Shown one piece after another: positions 1 to 9,690 of a DNA stretch of 64,000 bases. This stretch comes from Caldicellulosiruptor diazotrophicus (GTDB lineage: Bacteria > Bacillota > Thermoanaerobacteria > Caldicellulosiruptorales > Caldicellulosiruptoraceae): contig NZ_AP024480.1 in assembly GCF_017347585.1 (NCBI RefSeq), forward strand, positions 796,001 through 860,000. Direction: 5' to 3'. Below the pieces are notes generated by a model, which was not told the DNA's origin, made no database searches, and saw only the letters and a program-made list of their open reading frames with translations. Every line of letters starts with the position of its first letter. Positions within the stretch are counted from its first letter, which is position 1. Position numbers and translations under genes: made by a program.

Positions 1-513
1 TTAACTACAATTAAGAGCTATGAAATACTATCCCAAAAGCTCAGCTATCCTCTTCATGTTGGTCTTACCGAAGCAGGCACTTTTGTTGCAGGTACTGTGA
101 AGTCGAGCATTGCAATTGGTTATCTTCTCTTGAGGGGAATTGGTGATACAATAAGAGTTTCTCTTACAGATAGTCCAGAGAAAGAGGTTATTGTGGCAAA
201 GGAGATTTTGAAAAGTTTAAAGCTCAGAAAAGGTGTGAAGATAGTATCATGTCCCACTTGTGCAAGGTGTAATGTTGACCTTTTAAAGATTGCAGATGAG
301 GTTGAAAAGAGAATACAAAATTTAGACTTGGACATTTCGGTTGCGATAATGGGCTGTGCAGTAAACGGCCCTGGCGAGGCAAAAGAAGCAGATGTAGGTG
401 TGGCATGTGGAGCTGGTGAAGGACTTCTGTTTAAGAAAGGCAAGATTATAAGGAAAGTGAAAGAGAATGAGATTGTAGATGAGCTTGTAAAGGAAATCTA
501 TTCTCTTTCTTAA
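1..513 (+). CDS. ispG: 4-hydroxy-3-methylbut-2-enyl diphosphate synthase, C-terminal part
   Basis: This is the 3' end of ispG (gcpE). The reading frame is open from the first base, so the gene starts outside the window. IspG is the iron-sulfur enzyme of the MEP isoprenoid pathway that converts MEcPP to HMBPP in the cytoplasm. The visible part has the cluster-binding CPTCARC motif and the downstream GCAVNGPGE motif carrying the third cysteine and the conserved glutamate, followed by the glycine-rich end. A glycosyltransferase gene follows after 20 bases with no terminator, so it probably leads the ispG-GT-polC-thiN transcript. The family is clear. Confidence 0.95.
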   Translation, partial: LTTIKSYEILSQKLSYPLHVGLTEAGTFVAGTVKSSIAIGYLLLRGIGDTIRVSLTDSPEKEVIVAKEILKSLKLRKGVKIVSCPTCARCNVDLLKIADEVEKRIQNLDLDISVAIMGCAVNGPGEAKEADVGVACGAGEGLLFKKGKIIRKVKENEIVDELVKEIYSLS

Positions 514-533
514 TTTTTCGATGAGGTGAAAAT

Positions 534-1202
534 ATGTGTAAGAAGGTGGTTTGTCTTATTCCTGCTTACAACGAAGAAAAGAGAATAGGTGCTGTGCTTA
601 GTGTTGTAAAAAAGTGTAAACTTGTAGATGAGATTTTTGTAATTGACGATGGTTCTGTAGACAAAACAGCTGAAGTAGCAGCAAAAAATGGTGTGAGTGT
701 CTTAAGACTTGAAAAAAACAGAGGAAAGAGCTATGCTATTTTTTACGGTGTGGAGAATACAGAGGGAGATATAATATTGATGCTTGATGCAGACCTTGTA
801 AATCTCAAGGTTGAAGATGTTGAAAATTTAATTAGACCTTTGCTTGAAGACCAGGCTGACATGACAATTGGAATTTTTTCTGACGGCAGGTTTTCCACCG
901 ACCTTGCCCAGAAGATTTCGCCTTTTTTGTCAGGCCAGAGAGGGATAAAAAGATGGGTTTTTGAAAAAATTTTAGAGTCGCGCGAGGATATAAAAGATTT
1001 GGGGTATGCAATAGAGATTATTTTAACTGAGTATGCCAAAAAGTTTAACTTAAGAGTATTGACAGTACCACTGCCAAAGGTTTCGCATGTGATGAAGGAA
1101 GAGAAGCTTGGGTTTATAAAAGGTGCTCAGCACCGGATGAAGATGTATTCAGATATAATAAAAGGTTATGTCAATCTCAAAAAAAGTAGGGATGGACAAT
1201 GA
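534..1202 (+). CDS. Family 2 glycosyltransferase
   Basis: A 222-residue GT-A fold glycosyltransferase of the polyprenyl-phosphate or dolichyl-phosphate mannosyltransferase type. Visible motifs are the N-terminal IPAYNEEKRIG, the nucleotide-binding DDGSVDKT and the metal-binding DADL. I see no membrane helix, so it is probably a soluble or peripheral enzyme acting at the inner membrane face. The acceptor cannot be read from the sequence. A GAGGTG ribosome binding site precedes the ATG. Its stop overlaps the polC start by four bases (ATGA), which suggests translational coupling. A glycosyltransferase beside polC is not a functional clue I can interpret. Confidence 0.85.
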   Translation: MCKKVVCLIPAYNEEKRIGAVLSVVKKCKLVDEIFVIDDGSVDKTAEVAAKNGVSVLRLEKNRGKSYAIFYGVENTEGDIILMLDADLVNLKVEDVENLIRPLLEDQADMTIGIFSDGRFSTDLAQKISPFLSGQRGIKRWVFEKILESREDIKDLGYAIEIILTEYAKKFNLRVLTVPLPKVSHVMKEEKLGFIKGAQHRMKMYSDIIKGYVNLKKSRDGQ

Positions 1203-4200
1203 GTGAGGCTCTATTTTTGCCAGTAAAACCTGTTAAGATTGAGTTTGACAAATCAAGTATGGATCTTAAGGTTTATGTTGAGAGCCTTGATAACCTGAAA
1301 GATATTGACCTCATTGGAATTGAACAAAGATTCAAGTCTCTTTTAGAAAGTTGCAGAGATGTTGAGATAAAACTCTTCAAAACCAGAAACCTGACGTTGG
1401 AAGAACTTTTGAAAAAATATAGATGGTTTTTGTTTTATAAGATTTCAAAAAGATGTAACGGTCTTAGCCATTTTTTGAGAGAATGCGAGATTGTGCAAAG
1501 TTCAAGCGGCTTAGATTTTTTGGTTCCAAATGGTATCAGAGATATTCTTTTTGAAAGAAAAGTAGATGTGCTTGTAAAGCAAATACTGTCTGAAGAGTTC
1601 GGAATAGTATGCGACGTGGATTTTAAGATTAAAGACTTTTTTATCCAGTTTGATACAGACCAAGAAGTAGAAAAATATCTAAGGCTTAGCGAGGAAAAGA
1701 AAGAAGAAACAGAAAAAATTACAAGTGAAAAGAATGAGGTTGAGACAGACCCGACCATTATATTTGGCAAAAAGATAGATGAAAAGAAAGAGGTAACTCC
1801 TATTTCTCTTGTCAAAGTTGGTACTGATTGCGTGATCGAAGGTGAAATTTTTAATCTTGAGATAAAAGAGACTAAAAACCAAAATGTGCTCATATACAAG
1901 CTTTACATCACAGACTATTTAAATTCAACCTTTGTAAAAATTGTTGCTAAGAAAGATAAAATTCCTACTTCAATTTCTGTTGGAGATTATGTTAAGGTTG
2001 AAGGCAGGGTAGAATTTGACGATTTTGAAAAAGCGGTTGTGGTTAATGCTAAAAACATAAACAAAAGTCAAAAACCTCAGCGACTTGATACAAGCGATAA
2101 CAAGAGAGTAGAACTTCATGCTCACACCAAAATGTCTGCTATGGATGCTGTGTGCTCTGCAGAGGAGATTATAAAATTGGCAGCTTCAATGGGACACAGA
2201 GCAGTTGCAATAACAGACCATGGAGTTGTTCAAGCGTTTCCAGAAGCACAGGAGGCTAGCAAAAGCTGTAATATCAAAGTTATCTATGGGATGGAATGCT
2301 ATCTTATTGATGACGGCGCGCCAGTTGTTTACAATCCTAAGGAAGGACAAGGATTTGACTCTACCTTTGTGGTTGTTGACATTGAAACAACAGGGTTTGA
2401 CAGTCAGAGAGATAGAATAATAGAAATTGGTGCTGTGAAGATAGAAAACGGTCAAATAACAGAGAGATTTTCTACATTTGTCGACCCCGAAGGCAAAATC
2501 CCTGTCAGGATATCAGAGCTAACAGGCATATACCAAGATATGGTTGATAAAGCCCCAAAGCTGAGTGACGTCATTTTAGAATTTGAAAAGTTTGCGAGCG
2601 GTAGCGTTCTTGTTGCGCACAACGCTCAGTTTGATATTGGATTTTTGAAAAAGGCGTACCATGAGTGTGGAATTATTTTCGACTATACATATATCGATAC
2701 GCTGGAACTTTCAAGAAGGCTTTTGACAGACCTTTCTTCTCATAAGTTAAACAAAGTTGCTGAGTTTTTAAATATAGAGTTAAAACATCATCACAGAGCT
2801 GATTCTGACGCAGAAACAACAGCTGGTATCTTTATTTCTCTTGTGGAAAGATTAAAAGCAAGAGGGTACAAATGGTTAAAAGAATTTAATTCAATTGAGT
2901 CAAACGCAAAAGCAGACCTCAAGTCTCACAGCTATCATGCAACTATACTTGTAAAGAACCAGCAGGGGTTAAAAAATCTCTACAAACTGGTATCGTATTC
3001 TCATTTAGAATACTTCTATAAAAGGCCAAGGATACCCAAAAGTCTTTTGATACAATTAAAAGATGGACTTTTGATAGGAAGTGCGTGTGAGTCCGGTGAA
3101 ATTTTCAGGGCCTTTTTAGAAGGAAAAAGTGAGGAAGAGATAGAAAAGATAGCAGCATTTTATGATTTCCTTGAGATAATGCCGGTTGAGAATAATTCTT
3201 TTTTGATTAGAGAAGGATACTTAAAAGATGAAGAAGATTTAAGAGAAATCAATAAAAAGATTTACAATCTTGGCAAAAAACTTGGCAAGCTTGTTGTTGC
3301 GACATCTGATGCGCACTATTGTCATCCACACCAGAGAGTGTTGCGCCAGATTTTAAAACATAACCAAGGGTACGATGATGTTGAAAATGACCCACAGCTT
3401 TATTTCAGAACAACTGATGAAATGCTCAAGGAATTTGAATATCTTGGCAGTGATGCTTGTTATGAAGTTGTTGTAGAAAATACCAATAAGATTGCCGATA
3501 TGATAGAAGATGTAAAACCAATACCCGATGAGACTTTCCCACCCAAGATTGAGGGTGCTGAGGAAGAAATATACAACATGACAATGAAGAAAGCTCACGA
3601 AATATATGGAGACCCTCTTCCGGAAATTGTAAGAGCACGGCTTGAAAAGGAACTGAATTCGATAATCAAGAATGGTTTTGCGGTGATGTATTTGATTGCC
3701 CAAAAACTTGTATCTAAATCTTTGTCAGATGGGTATCTTGTTGGGTCACGAGGGTCTGTTGGTTCTTCTCTTGTTGCGACAATGTGTGGGATAACAGAGG
3801 TAAATCCGTTGCCCCCACATTATGTTTGTCCACACTGTAAGTATTCCGAGTTTATAACAGATGGTTCTGTTGGATGTGGTTATGACTTGGAAGACAAAAA
3901 CTGTCCACGCTGTGGGGAAAAACTTAAAAAAGATGGGCACGACATACCGTTTGAGACCTTTTTGGGATTTGATGGGGATAAAGAACCTGATATTGACCTT
4001 AACTTTTCTGGTGATTATCAGCCAATTGCACACAAGTTTACAGAAGAACTGTTTGGACAAGGTTATGTGTTCAGAGCTGGTACAATATCAACAGTTGCAG
4101 AAAAGACAGCACATGGTTTTGTAACAAAGTATGCAGAAGAAAAAGGTTTGAGTCTTCATCCTGCAGAGATTTTGAGACTTTCTCAGGGTTGCACAGGAGT

Positions 4201-5407
4201 AAAAAGAACAACAGGCCAGCATCCTGGGGGGCTTATGATTGTTCCAAGAGACAAAGAGATATTTGATTTTACACCAATCCAGCATCCGGCAGATAGCACT
4301 GACAAAAGCGTTATCACAACGCACTTTGATTACCATGCTATCTCAGGAAGACTTTTGAAGCTTGATATTCTTGGCCACGACGACCCGACTGTCATACGAA
4401 TGCTCCAGGACTTGACGGGAGTTGACCCGCGTTCAATTCCTCTTGATGACAAAGATACGATGTCAATTTTTACAAGCACAGAAGCTCTTGGAATTTCTCC
4501 TGAGGACATAGATTGTGAAGTAGGGACTTTCGGTATACCTGAGTTTGGTACAAGATTTGTAAGACAGATGTTAATTGAGACAAAACCAAAGACGTTTGCT
4601 GAACTTGTTCGTATTTCAGGTCTTTCGCATGGCACAAATGTGTGGACAAACAATGCTCAGGATTTAGTAAGAAATGGAATTGCAACGCTCAAAGAGGTAA
4701 TTTCTACAAGAGACGATATTATGTTATATTTAATTCAAAAGGGTGTTCCACCAAAAGACAGTTTCAGAATCATGGAAGATGTTAGAAAAGGTAAAGGATT
4801 AAAGCCGGAGGATGAGCAGCTTCTAAGAGCTCACAATGTACCGGACTGGTATATAGAGAGTTGCAAAAAGATAACGTACATGTTCCCAAAAGCACATGCT
4901 GCAGCGTATGTAATGATGGCGTTCAGGATTGCATATTTCAAAGTACATTATAAGGAGGCTTTCTATGCAACATATTTTACAGTCAGAGCAGACGACTTTG
5001 ATTATGCAACAATCATCAAGGGGAGAGATGCTATAAGGCAGAAGATAAGGGATTTGGAAAACAGGATAAGTAGTCTTTCTCAGAAAGACAAAAACCTTCT
5101 GACAGTGCTTGAGATTGCAAATGAAATGTTAGCACGAGGTCTAAAATTTTACCCTGTTGATTTGAATGAGTCTGATGCAGAGAGGTTCATCATAAAAGAT
5201 GGAGGACTTTTAATACCTTTTAGTGCTCTGCCAAATGTTGGGGTGGCAGCTGCAAAAAGTATTGTTGAGGCGAGAAAAGAAGGAAGGTTTTTGTCGGTGG
5301 ATGACCTTATAAGACGTGCAAAGCTAAACAAGCAGGTAATAGAGATTTTGACTCAGTATAAAGTGTTGAAAGACTTGCCTCAAACAAGTCAGCTAAGCTT
5401 TTTCTAA
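1199..5407 (+). CDS. polC: DNA polymerase III alpha subunit, PolC type
   Basis: The Gram-positive replicative polymerase, 1402 residues, close to the usual PolC length. Domains in order: an N-terminal region, an OB fold (about 205-295), a PHP domain starting near 304 (VELHAHTK) that is split by a DEDD proofreading exonuclease (VDIETTGFD near 393), then the palm with catalytic aspartates in EPDIDLNFSGD (near 929). Two CxxC pairs near 877 and 901 form the PolC zinc site. The last residues, QLSFF, fit the beta-clamp binding motif. The start overlaps the upstream glycosyltransferase gene. Confidence 0.98.
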   Translation: MSEALFLPVKPVKIEFDKSSMDLKVYVESLDNLKDIDLIGIEQRFKSLLESCRDVEIKLFKTRNLTLEELLKKYRWFLFYKISKRCNGLSHFLRECEIVQSSSGLDFLVPNGIRDILFERKVDVLVKQILSEEFGIVCDVDFKIKDFFIQFDTDQEVEKYLRLSEEKKEETEKITSEKNEVETDPTIIFGKKIDEKKEVTPISLVKVGTDCVIEGEIFNLEIKETKNQNVLIYKLYITDYLNSTFVKIVAKKDKIPTSISVGDYVKVEGRVEFDDFEKAVVVNAKNINKSQKPQRLDTSDNKRVELHAHTKMSAMDAVCSAEEIIKLAASMGHRAVAITDHGVVQAFPEAQEASKSCNIKVIYGMECYLIDDGAPVVYNPKEGQGFDSTFVVVDIETTGFDSQRDRIIEIGAVKIENGQITERFSTFVDPEGKIPVRISELTGIYQDMVDKAPKLSDVILEFEKFASGSVLVAHNAQFDIGFLKKAYHECGIIFDYTYIDTLELSRRLLTDLSSHKLNKVAEFLNIELKHHHRADSDAETTAGIFISLVERLKARGYKWLKEFNSIESNAKADLKSHSYHATILVKNQQGLKNLYKLVSYSHLEYFYKRPRIPKSLLIQLKDGLLIGSACESGEIFRAFLEGKSEEEIEKIAAFYDFLEIMPVENNSFLIREGYLKDEEDLREINKKIYNLGKKLGKLVVATSDAHYCHPHQRVLRQILKHNQGYDDVENDPQLYFRTTDEMLKEFEYLGSDACYEVVVENTNKIADMIEDVKPIPDETFPPKIEGAEEEIYNMTMKKAHEIYGDPLPEIVRARLEKELNSIIKNGFAVMYLIAQKLVSKSLSDGYLVGSRGSVGSSLVATMCGITEVNPLPPHYVCPHCKYSEFITDGSVGCGYDLEDKNCPRCGEKLKKDGHDIPFETFLGFDGDKEPDIDLNFSGDYQPIAHKFTEELFGQGYVFRAGTISTVAEKTAHGFVTKYAEEKGLSLHPAEILRLSQGCTGVKRTTGQHPGGLMIVPRDKEIFDFTPIQHPADSTDKSVITTHFDYHAISGRLLKLDILGHDDPTVIRMLQDLTGVDPRSIPLDDKDTMSIFTSTEALGISPEDIDCEVGTFGIPEFGTRFVRQMLIETKPKTFAELVRISGLSHGTNVWTNNAQDLVRNGIATLKEVISTRDDIMLYLIQKGVPPKDSFRIMEDVRKGKGLKPEDEQLLRAHNVPDWYIESCKKITYMFPKAHAAAYVMMAFRIAYFKVHYKEAFYATYFTVRADDFDYATIIKGRDAIRQKIRDLENRISSLSQKDKNLLTVLEIANEMLARGLKFYPVDLNESDAERFIIKDGGLLIPFSALPNVGVAAAKSIVEARKEGRFLSVDDLIRRAKLNKQVIEILTQYKVLKDLPQTSQLSFF

Positions 5408-5436
5408 AAATTTATTGTTAGGAAAGGGAAAAAGAT

Positions 5437-6072
5437 ATGAAAGGTGTTGTAATCTCAAGTGGCAAGATTGCAAGCAAGTCATTTTATGATGAACATATGA
5501 AAGATGCTGATTTTATAATTTGCTGTGATGGTGGAGCAAACGTGGCATACAAATATGGTTTTGTTCCAAACCTGATAATAGGCGACTTTGACTCTGTAGA
5601 CAGAAGAATTTTAGAATATTTCAAAATTAATGGCATACAAATAATGGAATTTCCTTGTGAAAAGGATAAAACAGATACACAGATTGCTATTGAGTATTTG
5701 GCAGAAAATGGATTTGACGAGGTGGTAATGCTTTCTTGCACTGGCGAAAGACTTGACCATGTTCTTGCCAACATAAGTCTTTTATATTATCTGCTTGAAC
5801 GTGGTATAGTAGGTACAATAGTAGATGAAAACAATATAATCATGATGACAAGAGACAAAATAAAAATTCATGGTAAAAAAGGTCACTTACTTTCTTTGCT
5901 TCCATACACGCAAACTGTGAGTGGTATTTGTACCAAAGGTTTGTATTATTCGTTAGAAAATGGTGTGATGAAGTTTGGCAATCCTTATGGTGTGTCAAAT
6001 GTTATTATTGAAGATGAAGCAATTGTTGAGGTAAAAGATGGGGTTTTATTAGTAATATTATCAAGTGATTAA
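5437..6072 (+). CDS. thiN: Thiamine pyrophosphokinase
   Basis: A 211-residue enzyme that pyrophosphorylates thiamine to TPP with ATP. Recognisable motifs are CCDGGANVAYKYG, PNLIIGDFDSV, the acidic DKTDTQIAIEYL and TGERLDHVLANI, followed by the C-terminal beta domain that binds thiamine. It lies 29 bases after polC with a GGAAAGGG ribosome binding site, so it is probably the last gene of the ispG operon. The short gap after it carries a possible promoter for the next gene. Confidence 0.95.
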   Translation: MKGVVISSGKIASKSFYDEHMKDADFIICCDGGANVAYKYGFVPNLIIGDFDSVDRRILEYFKINGIQIMEFPCEKDKTDTQIAIEYLAENGFDEVVMLSCTGERLDHVLANISLLYYLLERGIVGTIVDENNIIMMTRDKIKIHGKKGHLLSLLPYTQTVSGICTKGLYYSLENGVMKFGNPYGVSNVIIEDEAIVEVKDGVLLVILSSD

Positions 6073-6074
6073 AT

Positions 6075-6103
6075 TTGATAAAAGTATTCATACTAAATAA
6101 ATA
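6075..6103 (+). promoter_or_regulatory. Possible SigA promoter for the GlsB-like gene
   Basis: TTGATA at 6075-6080, a 17-base spacer, and TAAATA at 6098-6103. It lies just after thiN and before the GlsB-like gene. Only the -35 box is strong. Confidence 0.4.
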
Positions 6104-6133
6104 GAGGCTCCATCAAAAAGGGGGTCAAAACTT

Positions 6134-6406
6134 ATGCTCGGATTTATAATGACCCTAATTGTTGCAGCAATTGCAGGGTATATAGGCGATGCACTAACCA
6201 AATACAAGATGCCAGGTGGATTTATTGGTGCTATGATTGCTGGACTTGTTGGGTCTTGGATTGGAGCATATATTCCGTTTTTCAGAAAACTTGGACCTGT
6301 GATTGCTGGTATTCCTATTATTCCAACCATCCTTGGCGCAGCAATATTTATATTTGTACTGGGAATGTTCAGAAAAGGGATTGATACGGCAACCAAACAA
6401 CAGTAG
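6134..6406 (+). CDS. GlsB/YeaQ/YmgE family stress response membrane protein
   Basis: A 90-residue, very hydrophobic, glycine-rich protein with about three membrane helices. Helix breaks such as GAMIAGLVGSWIGAYIP match the transglycosylase-associated (GlsB/YeaQ) family, which in other bacteria is linked to general stress. Its biochemical role is unknown. AAAAAGGGGG before the ATG is the ribosome binding site. A strong terminator follows directly, so it is the last or only gene of its transcript. Confidence 0.8.
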   Translation: MLGFIMTLIVAAIAGYIGDALTKYKMPGGFIGAMIAGLVGSWIGAYIPFFRKLGPVIAGIPIIPTILGAAIFIFVLGMFRKGIDTATKQQ

Positions 6407-6417
6407 CAGTAAAATTT

Positions 6418-6455
6418 GGCTGATAAGGAAAGGCTCCTTATCAGCCTTTGTTTTT
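6418..6455 (+). terminator. Rho-independent terminator
   Basis: Perfect 12-bp stem (6418-6429 with 6435-6446), 5-base loop, then a T-rich tail. It closes the GlsB-like gene. Confidence 0.92.
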
Positions 6456-6606
6456 GGTAAGATAGTTTAGACATGTTATCTAAAAGGTTTTTGAAAAGTT
6501 TGTTTAAAAAATCAATAGTTTTTAATCGCAAATAATTGTATAGTCTATATTAGAAGAAGATTTATTACAAGTTTATATACAATACTGTGTAGGAGGTTAA
6601 AGAAAA

Positions 6607-7719
6607 GTGGCAAGTGTAAGATTAAAAGGTGTTTACAAGAGATATCCTGGTGGTGTTACAGCTGTTTCTGACTTTAACTTAGATATTGAGGACAAAGAAT
6701 TCATAGTTTTGGTAGGACCATCTGGTTGTGGTAAGACAACAACACTGAGAATGATAGCAGGTCTTGAAGAGGTAACAGAAGGCGAAATCTACATAGGGGA
6801 CAAGCTGGTAAATGATGTCCCACCGAAGGACAGAGACATTGCGATGGTTTTCCAGAACTATGCTTTGTATCCTCACATGACTGTTTTTGAAAATATGGCA
6901 TTTGGTCTCAAACTCAGAAAATTTCCTAAAGATGAGATAAAAAGACGTGTACATGAAGCTGCTAAGATTTTGGGAATTGAGCACCTACTTGACAGAAAAC
7001 CGAAGGCTCTGTCCGGTGGTCAGAGACAGAGAGTGGCTTTAGGTCGTGCTATTGTAAGAGAGCCAAAAGTATTCCTCATGGATGAGCCTCTTTCAAACTT
7101 GGACGCAAAACTCAGAGTTCAGATGAGAACAGAGCTATCTAAGCTTCACAAGAGGCTTGGAACAACATTCATCTACGTTACACACGACCAGACAGAAGCT
7201 ATGACAATGGGTACAAGAATTGTTGTTATGAAAGATGGATTTATTCAGCAGGTAGACACTCCCCAAGTTCTGTATGAACAACCTGCAAACCTATTTGTGG
7301 CAGGTTTCATTGGTTCGCCACAGATGAACTTCATTGAATCAAGGATTGAGCAAAAGGATAAGAACTTATATGTTGTATTTGGAAACAACGCAATAAAACT
7401 TCCAGAAGGAAAGGCAAAGAAGGTTGAAGAGCTTGGCTATGTTGGAAAGGAAGTTATAATGGGTATAAGACCAGAGGATTTGCACGATGAAGAGATATTC
7501 CTGCAGACAGCTCAGGATGCTGTTGTTGATGCACATGTTGATGTTGTTGAGATGCTTGGTTCTGAAACACTTCTGTATGTAGTTGTTGATGGGCTTAACC
7601 TCATTGCAAGAGTTGATCCAAGGTCAAAAGCAAAAGCTGGCGACAAGATCAAACTTGCGTTTGATGTCAACAGAATTCACCTGTTCGACAAAGAAACAGA
7701 GAAGGCTATTGTTCACTAA
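6607..7719 (+). CDS. Sugar ABC transporter ATP-binding protein, MsmX/UgpC type
   Basis: A 370-residue CUT1-family ATPase that energises oligosaccharide ABC importers. It shows Walker A (GPSGCGKTT), the signature LSGGQRQR, Walker B with [14 protein letters not shown], the H-loop THDQTEAMT, and a C-terminal TOBE/MalK-type regulatory domain from about residue 235. It stands alone with its own terminator and no permease beside it. This is typical of MsmX, a shared ATPase that serves several sugar transporters. GTG start preceded by AGGAGG (6591). Confidence 0.93.
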   Translation: MASVRLKGVYKRYPGGVTAVSDFNLDIEDKEFIVLVGPSGCGKTTTLRMIAGLEEVTEGEIYIGDKLVNDVPPKDRDIAMVFQNYALYPHMTVFENMAFGLKLRKFPKDEIKRRVHEAAKILGIEHLLDRKPKALSGGQRQRVALGRAIVREPKVFLMDEPLSNLDAKLRVQMRTELSKLHKRLGTTFIYVTHDQTEAMTMGTRIVVMKDGFIQQVDTPQVLYEQPANLFVAGFIGSPQMNFIESRIEQKDKNLYVVFGNNAIKLPEGKAKKVEELGYVGKEVIMGIRPEDLHDEEIFLQTAQDAVVDAHVDVVEMLGSETLLYVVVDGLNLIARVDPRSKAKAGDKIKLAFDVNRIHLFDKETEKAIVH

Positions 7720-7733
7720 GCAAAAGTAGAATA

Positions 7734-7776
7734 AGCCCTTGCCATGTGGTAAAGCTGTGGCAGGGGCTTTTTGTTT
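7734..7776 (+). terminator. Rho-independent terminator
   Basis: An 11-bp stem (7734-7744 with 7758-7768, one G-U pair) followed by a T run. It ends the MsmX-like gene. Confidence 0.88.
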
Positions 7777-7786
7777 TCAAAAACCT

Positions 7787-7815
7787 TTTACAACTGCAAA
7801 GAAAAAAAGTATAAT
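7787..7815 (+). promoter_or_regulatory. SigA-type promoter
   Basis: TTTACA at 7787-7792, a 17-base spacer and a perfect TATAAT at 7810-7815, about 44 bases before the CdaR/PucR regulator. The regulator therefore has its own promoter, separate from the preceding ATPase gene. Confidence 0.75.
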
Positions 7816-7858
7816 AGAGTTATAAAATACTATTGAGAAAAGGGTGAGGTATTGAGGT

Positions 7859-8953
7859 ATGATGACACAAAAGGTTATTGATGTTTTAGAGCAGGCAAAA
7901 GACATCATCGACGATGAATTTGGATATATTGAAGCCGATGGTAGAGTTATATACAGTTCAAATCCTCTTTCTCAAAACAGGATAAACACGGTTGCAATTG
8001 ACATGATAAAGACTGATACAGACCTTGAGATATTTGAAGGCCGCACATACAAGGTTTACAGAAGCCAGACAGACACCTACGTTCTTTATATAAACAATAC
8101 AGAACCTCATGCTGAAAAGCTTTTGGACATGTTAAACCTTGTTGTGATGAAAGCAAAAGAGCCAGCTTCAGCGTACGATAAAAAGCTGTTTATAAAAAAT
8201 CTTTTGTATGACAACATCCTTCCAGGAGAAATCTATACAAAGGCAAGAGAACTTCACATTGCGACAGGTGCAACAAGGGTTGTGTTTGCTATTTATATTC
8301 CAAATGCAAAAGAGATTAAAGATGTGAACATCGGTGAGATTTTGACAAGCATATTTCCAAAGAGTACAAAAGATTTTATAATCCAGCTTGACAACAATAT
8401 TCTGGTTTTCATAAAAGAGCTAAAACCAGGTTCAAATGATGAGGATGCATACAAGGTTGCAAGGATTATACTTGATACACTCAACTCAGAACTATTGCTC
8501 AAGGCATATATTGGAATTGGCTCTGTTGTTGATGACATAAAAGAACTTTCGATGTCTTATAAGGAGGCAGAAGCAGCGCTCAAAATAGGCTACATCTTTG
8601 AAAAGGACAAGTACATCGTAAGCTATCACAAGCTTGGTCTTGGAAGACTTATATATCAGATGCCAACAAAACTTTGTGAGATGTTCTTGGAAGAGGTCTT
8701 CAAGGATGTAAAACTTTCTGATTTTGACCCAGAACTTATACAGACTGTTGAGATGTTTTTTGAATGCAACTTGAACGTATCAGAAACAGCAAGACAGCTT
8801 TATATTCACAGAAATACTCTGGTTTACAGACTTGACAAAATAGAAAGAATGATAGGACTTGACCTCAGAAGGTTTGAAGATGCTATAATTTTCAAGATGG
8901 CTATGCTTGTAAATCAATATTTAGAATATACAAAAGGTAACATTACATTTTAA
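7859..8953 (+). CDS. CdaR/PucR-family transcriptional regulator
   Basis: A 364-residue regulator. The C-terminal 60 residues form the PucR-type helix-turn-helix (LNVSETARQLYIHRNTLVYR). A GGDEF-like CdaR middle domain lies at about 130-280 and an unassigned sensory domain at the N terminus. Relatives respond to sugar diacids or purine catabolites. The effector here is unknown, but its place after a sugar ATPase gene fits carbohydrate control. GTGAGGT precedes the tandem ATG codons. Its last codons lie within 17 bases of the ftsE start. Confidence 0.85.
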   Translation: MMTQKVIDVLEQAKDIIDDEFGYIEADGRVIYSSNPLSQNRINTVAIDMIKTDTDLEIFEGRTYKVYRSQTDTYVLYINNTEPHAEKLLDMLNLVVMKAKEPASAYDKKLFIKNLLYDNILPGEIYTKARELHIATGATRVVFAIYIPNAKEIKDVNIGEILTSIFPKSTKDFIIQLDNNILVFIKELKPGSNDEDAYKVARIILDTLNSELLLKAYIGIGSVVDDIKELSMSYKEAEAALKIGYIFEKDKYIVSYHKLGLGRLIYQMPTKLCEMFLEEVFKDVKLSDFDPELIQTVEMFFECNLNVSETARQLYIHRNTLVYRLDKIERMIGLDLRRFEDAIIFKMAMLVNQYLEYTKGNITF

Positions 8954-8970
8954 AATTGCAGGTGAAAAGA

Positions 8971-9690
8971 ATGGTAAAATTTATAAATGTGAGCAAAAGA
9001 TATCCAAACGGGGTGCTTGCGCTCACAAATATCAATTTGACCATTGAAAAAGGAGAGTTTGTATTTTTGGTTGGTTCAAGCGGGGCAGGAAAATCTACAA
9101 TTGTAAAGCTTATTTTGAAAGAGATTGACCCGACTGAGGGAGAGATTATTGTTGGTGAGTACAAGCTCACACAGCTTCCGAAAAGGGAGATACCATATTA
9201 CAGAAGAAAGATTGGAATAGTATTTCAGGATTTTAGACTTCTCCCCAACAAAACAGTATATGAAAATGTGGAGTTTGCTATGCAGATAACAGGAACACCT
9301 GCAAAAATCATCAGAAGACAGGTTCCTTATGTTCTATCTTTGGTAGGGCTTGCGCACAAGGCAAAATGTTACCCGCACGAACTTTCAGGCGGTGAGCAGC
9401 AGCGGGTTGCCTTGGCGCGAGCAATTGTAAATAAGCCCAACTTGCTTGTAGCTGATGAGCCAACAGGTAACTTAGACCCTGATACATCGTGGGAAATAAT
9501 GAAACTTCTAGAAGATATCAATAAAAGAGGAACAACTGTACTTGTTGCCACTCATGCAAAAGAGATTGTTGACAGTATGAGAAAAAGGGTTGTAGCAATT
9601 GATTGTGGTAGAATTGTAAAAGATCAGCATAGAGGAGTTTACAGCTATGAGTCTTCAGACAATCAAGTACTTTTGCAAAGATGGATTTAG
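8971..9690 (+). CDS. ftsE: Cell division ATP-binding protein FtsE
   Basis: A 239-residue ABC ATPase: Walker [10 protein letters not shown], signature LSGGEQQR, and [10 protein letters not shown]. With FtsX it controls peptidoglycan hydrolases at the cell wall. I chose the ATG at 8971 because AGGTG lies 6 bases upstream. An in-frame TTG at 8956 would give 5 more residues but has no good binding site. It overlaps ftsX by 44 bases. The order ftsE-ftsX-M23 hydrolase-ctp fits a wall-remodelling operon. Confidence 0.96.
   Translation: MVKFINVSKRYPNGVLALTNINLTIEKGEFVFLVGSSGAGKSTIVKLILKEIDPTEGEIIVGEYKLTQLPKREIPYYRRKIGIVFQDFRLLPNKTVYENVEFAMQITGTPAKIIRRQVPYVLSLVGLAHKAKCYPHELSGGEQQRVALARAIVNKPNLLVADEPTGNLDPDTSWEIMKLLEDINKRGTTVLVATHAKEIVDSMRKRVVAIDCGRIVKDQHRGVYSYESSDNQVLLQRWI

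Noticed and set aside
6088-6531. A 147-codon minus-strand frame over the GlsB-like gene and its terminator
   Set aside because: It runs through a strong terminator hairpin and has no binding site.
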